Shown here one piece after another: positions 61,839-64,000 of a stretch of DNA of 64,000 nt. This DNA comes from Polyangiaceae bacterium. Lineage in GTDB: Bacteria > Myxococcota_A > Polyangia > Polyangiales > Polyangiaceae. The translations under genes were made by a program, and so were the position numbers. Numbering within the stretch: position 1 is the stretch's first letter; the number at the start of each line of letters is the position of its first letter. Below the pieces are notes generated by a model that searched no databases, had not been told where the DNA came from, and saw only the letters and a list, made by a program, of their open reading frames with translations. Where the stretch lies: positions 62,001 to 126,000 of the forward strand of contig JADJXL010000017.1 in assembly GCA_016715885.1 (NCBI GenBank). The letters are read 5' to 3'.

Positions 61839-64000
61839 CTAGCGACTACACGCTGCTGCCCTCTCTGCTGCCGTCGTCGCGTCCTCCCCGATGAGCTCCA
61901 CGCGTTGCGCCGTCGTCAAACACGCCCGCGTGGCCTCTCGGAGCCGGCGTTGCAATCGTTCCACCTTTTCGTCGGCAATGTCCCAGCTACGCACCGTCCC
62001 ATCCATTGCCGCGGTAATCACACGCTGACCTCGCTCATCGAATGTCGCATACCGAATGCCGTTCCAATGACCTCGTAAAACCCGCGGCACCATGGGCTGT
62101 TCCAAGTCCCATATCCGCGCGGTCGCGGCGTACCCTGCCGTAACGATGCGCCGTCCCGCCCGGTCAAACTCGGCCCACACCACCCACCCTTCGTGGCCTT
62201 TCAAGATGACCGGTGCTCCGTCGCCTTCCATCGGCCATACTCGCGCCGTGCCGTCCGCTGAGCTCGTGACAATCTGGCGTCCATCTGGGCTCATGGATAC
62301 GTGATAAACCGCGCCATCATGAGCGCCAATGTCCCGGATCCATGCGCCGCTCGCCGTATCCCAAAGGCGCACCTTGCGGTCTCGGCCGACGCTCACCAAT
62401 TGCCGCCCATCGGGGCGAAATACCATCGCTTGCACCTGCTCCCCGTGCGCGGTTGGAATCACGCGCGGCGCGTGGGAAACGACGGCACCCGCATTGTCCC
62501 AGACCACCAGATGGCCAGAAGCGAGTGCCGCTGCGCCCTTGGTCCCGTCGGCGCTCAGCACGATTTCATTCACCTGCCCTCGCACGCTCGCCTGGCAAAG
62601 AATGACCGCGGGCGCACCGCCATCGATGCGAAACCGCCGAATGCAACCCCGTTTCGAACCGGTGAAAAGCGATTGGTCATCCGGCGAAAAGGCCAACGAA
62701 TACACCCATTCTTCATGTCCGGAAAACACAACGGGCGCTTGGCTTCCATTCGTATTCCAAACTCGCGCTTTACCATCATTCGATCCCGTCGCCAGCCACT
62801 CCCCACCGGGACTGAAAACGGCGGTCCACACTCGCGTCGCAGGCGCTGAGGAATACACCGCCGTCTCGCGCAATTCTCCACGTTCGCCGATTTGCCAGAT
62901 ACGTGCCGTCCCATCCTGCGACGCCGTGGCCAAACGATTTCCTTGCCGTTTACCTGCCCAAATCGGCGCGGAATGCCCAAATGCAAGCGTCGTGGAGGGC
63001 GAATCCAATGGCCAAGCTCGCGCCGAGCCGTGTATCGAGCAGGTAAAAGCCCACTTTCCATCGGGGCTCGAGTGGCCGCAAGCATCGCTACCATCCTTCG
63101 TTCGAAGCACCGAAACATCTTGAGTCGACAGATCCCAGGCCCGCGTCATCCCAGGCACGCCCGGCGATGTCGTCATCAGCATTCGCCCATCCGCATTCAT
63201 GGTCATGGTCGTCGCTTCGTGACGAGGCAGCATCAGCGGCGTTTCGCGTGATTGCTTCATCGGCAATGACTGCAAATTCCATATACGCGTGCTCCCATCT
63301 ACCGCCCATGCGACCAGACGCTCGCGCTCGTCGCTCAGCAAAAGGTGACGGATTTCGCTCGAATGCCCCCGAACCTCGATGGGCGTGCGGCCCCCCTTGG
63401 ACCAGAGCTGGATCGTGCCGTCGTCGAAGCCGACCGCTATTCGGCGTGCCGTACGCGAGATATGCGCTGCGGTAAAATCGTTGCCACCAAAATCCAATCG
63501 CTGCGGAGAACCCTGCCCCCGTAAAGGCCAAATCTCGATTCCGTCTCTCGCGGTGCTCTTCCAAACCACACCCGCGTCGGCAAGGACGATTGCCCGCGTA
63601 TTGTCCTGCGAATCCCCGATCACGCGCAACACAGCCGGCGTCGTAGGGCGTGTCTCGTCCCAATGAAGCACCGAGCCATCGTTCGATAACGCAAAAATGT
63701 CGCGGCCCGTTGCTCCCAAAGCGACCCGAGCAATCCCGGAGCGATCGCTTTGCCATGACGGGGTCGTGGTTGTTCGACCAAGGGGCCAGATCTCCAAACC
63801 TCGCGTCGTATGAACGAGCAACTCGTCACCTTGCGGATAGACCGCGCCCCATTCCGCACCATTTCGTCGAGCTAATTCGCGCCCATCGTCCAGGGATCGC
63901 GCAATCAGAGAGCCCTCCAAATCTTGCAAAAGGACGACGTGATCAGCGTGTTGCGAAGGCGAAAGCCTCACGTCGTTCCAGACGAATCGAGCGATTGGCT
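61839..64000 (-). CDS. WD40-repeat protein, 5' end outside the window
   Basis: More than 700 residues of WD40 repeats, each with the GH...WD pattern: GHSAPIWAGKRQGNRLATAS, FSGHEEWVYSLAFSPDDQSL, GAHDGAVYHVSMSPDGRQIV and GHEGWVVWAEFDRAGRRIVT. Two propellers are likely. The C-terminus (RLREATRACLTTAQRVELIG) is the short tail usual in myxobacterial and cyanobacterial proteins with an N-terminal signalling domain (kinase, caspase-like, TIR or NTPase). That domain would lie beyond 64000. The frame is open to the last base, so the GTG at 63971 is not the start. Confidence 0.9.
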   Translation of the reverse strand, partial: PIARFVWNDVRLSPSQHADHVVLLQDLEGSLIARSLDDGRELARRNGAEWGAVYPQGDELLVHTTRGLEIWPLGRTTTTPSWQSDRSGIARVALGATGRDIFALSNDGSVLHWDETRPTTPAVLRVIGDSQDNTRAIVLADAGVVWKSTARDGIEIWPLRGQGSPQRLDFGGNDFTAAHISRTARRIAVGFDDGTIQLWSKGGRTPIEVRGHSSEIRHLLLSDERERLVAWAVDGSTRIWNLQSLPMKQSRETPLMLPRHEATTMTMNADGRMLMTTSPGVPGMTRAWDLSTQDVSVLRTKDGSDACGHSSPDGKWAFTCSIHGSARAWPLDSPSTTLAFGHSAPIWAGKRQGNRLATASQDGTARIWQIGERGELRETAVYSSAPATRVWTAVFSPGGEWLATGSNDGKARVWNTNGSQAPVVFSGHEEWVYSLAFSPDDQSLFTGSKRGCIRRFRIDGGAPAVILCQASVRGQVNEIVLSADGTKGAAALASGHLVVWDNAGAVVSHAPRVIPTAHGEQVQAMVFRPDGRQLVSVGRDRKVRLWDTASGAWIRDIGAHDGAVYHVSMSPDGRQIVTSSADGTARVWPMEGDGAPVILKGHEGWVVWAEFDRAGRRIVTAGYAATARIWDLEQPMVPRVLRGHWNGIRYATFDERGQRVITAAMDGTVRSWDIADEKVERLQRRLREATRACLTTAQRVELIGEDATTAAERAAACSR

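Noticed and set aside
1..64000. rRNA or tRNA genes, riboswitches, prophage or integrase
   Set aside because: None recognised on either strand by eye; short tRNAs could be missed without a covariance search.

Overview
The window looks like a chromosome segment from a myxobacterium of the Polyangiales (Sorangium/Polyangium-like). This rests on the high GC, long proline/alanine-rich proteins, many lipoproteins with Ser/Ala/Pro spacers, a Ser/Thr kinase, an FHA protein, cysteine-rich CGDGVC-type secreted proteins and many small dispersed palindromic repeats. That assignment is inference from gene content; no rRNA or tRNA gene was seen.

Region 1 (1-37.1 kb) is mostly housekeeping. It holds an FtsK/SpoIIIE DNA translocase, an FHA protein, an L,D-transpeptidase, a UbiB-family kinase, and a minus-strand operon rph-rdgB-atpZ/I-atpI-like-atpB-atpE (RNase PH, ITP/XTP pyrophosphatase, part of the ATP synthase Fo). 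It continues with a ComEA-like HhH protein, a Tat-exported DUF362 protein, an S55/SpoIVB-like protein followed by a beta-propeller protein, a metallophosphoesterase, a PilZ-like/receiver protein, a DsbA-like lipoprotein overlapping a DnaQ-like exonuclease, and a minus-strand group pcnB-transglutaminase-Nudix downstream of a Ser/Thr kinase. Several families of short palindromic repeats sit between these genes, with clusters placed between convergent genes.

Region 2 (37.1-61.7 kb) is an accessory, rearranged region. It has a more AT-rich orphan lipoprotein, a cytochrome P450 remnant, a rhomboid protease, a V4R protein and gluQ. A two-part segment (41182-42230 plus 44146-46246) recurs at 52299-53344 plus 53525-55616. 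The second gluQ is frameshifted, a third gluQ fragment lies at 44012-44104, and the two copies differ in what lies between the parts: a Fic gene with a small upstream gene in copy A, a methyltransferase remnant in copy B. Each copy carries an array of about eight degenerate 14-18 bp palindromes spaced 41-45 bp apart, followed by a two-gene membrane-anchored pair whose second gene keeps its N-terminal 121 residues and differs in its C-terminal ~90.

Between the copies lies the most interesting locus: a compact three-gene minus-strand operon (51692-47674) encoding a HIT-domain protein, a probable four-helix membrane protein, and an 840-residue protein with PEP-synthase/PPDK-like ATP-grasp segments fused to a MazG-like nucleotide pyrophosphohydrolase. 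I do not recognise it as a named system; it resembles a nucleotide-based sensing or defence module. The region ends with a DUF6968/cysteine-rich pair, a twice-frameshifted AAA-ATPase/PD-(D/E)XK gene, and a decayed IS1634-like element with intact 22-bp terminal inverted repeats.

Region 3 (60.7-64 kb) has a cysteine-rich lipoprotein and the 3' part of a WD40-repeat protein that runs off the window.
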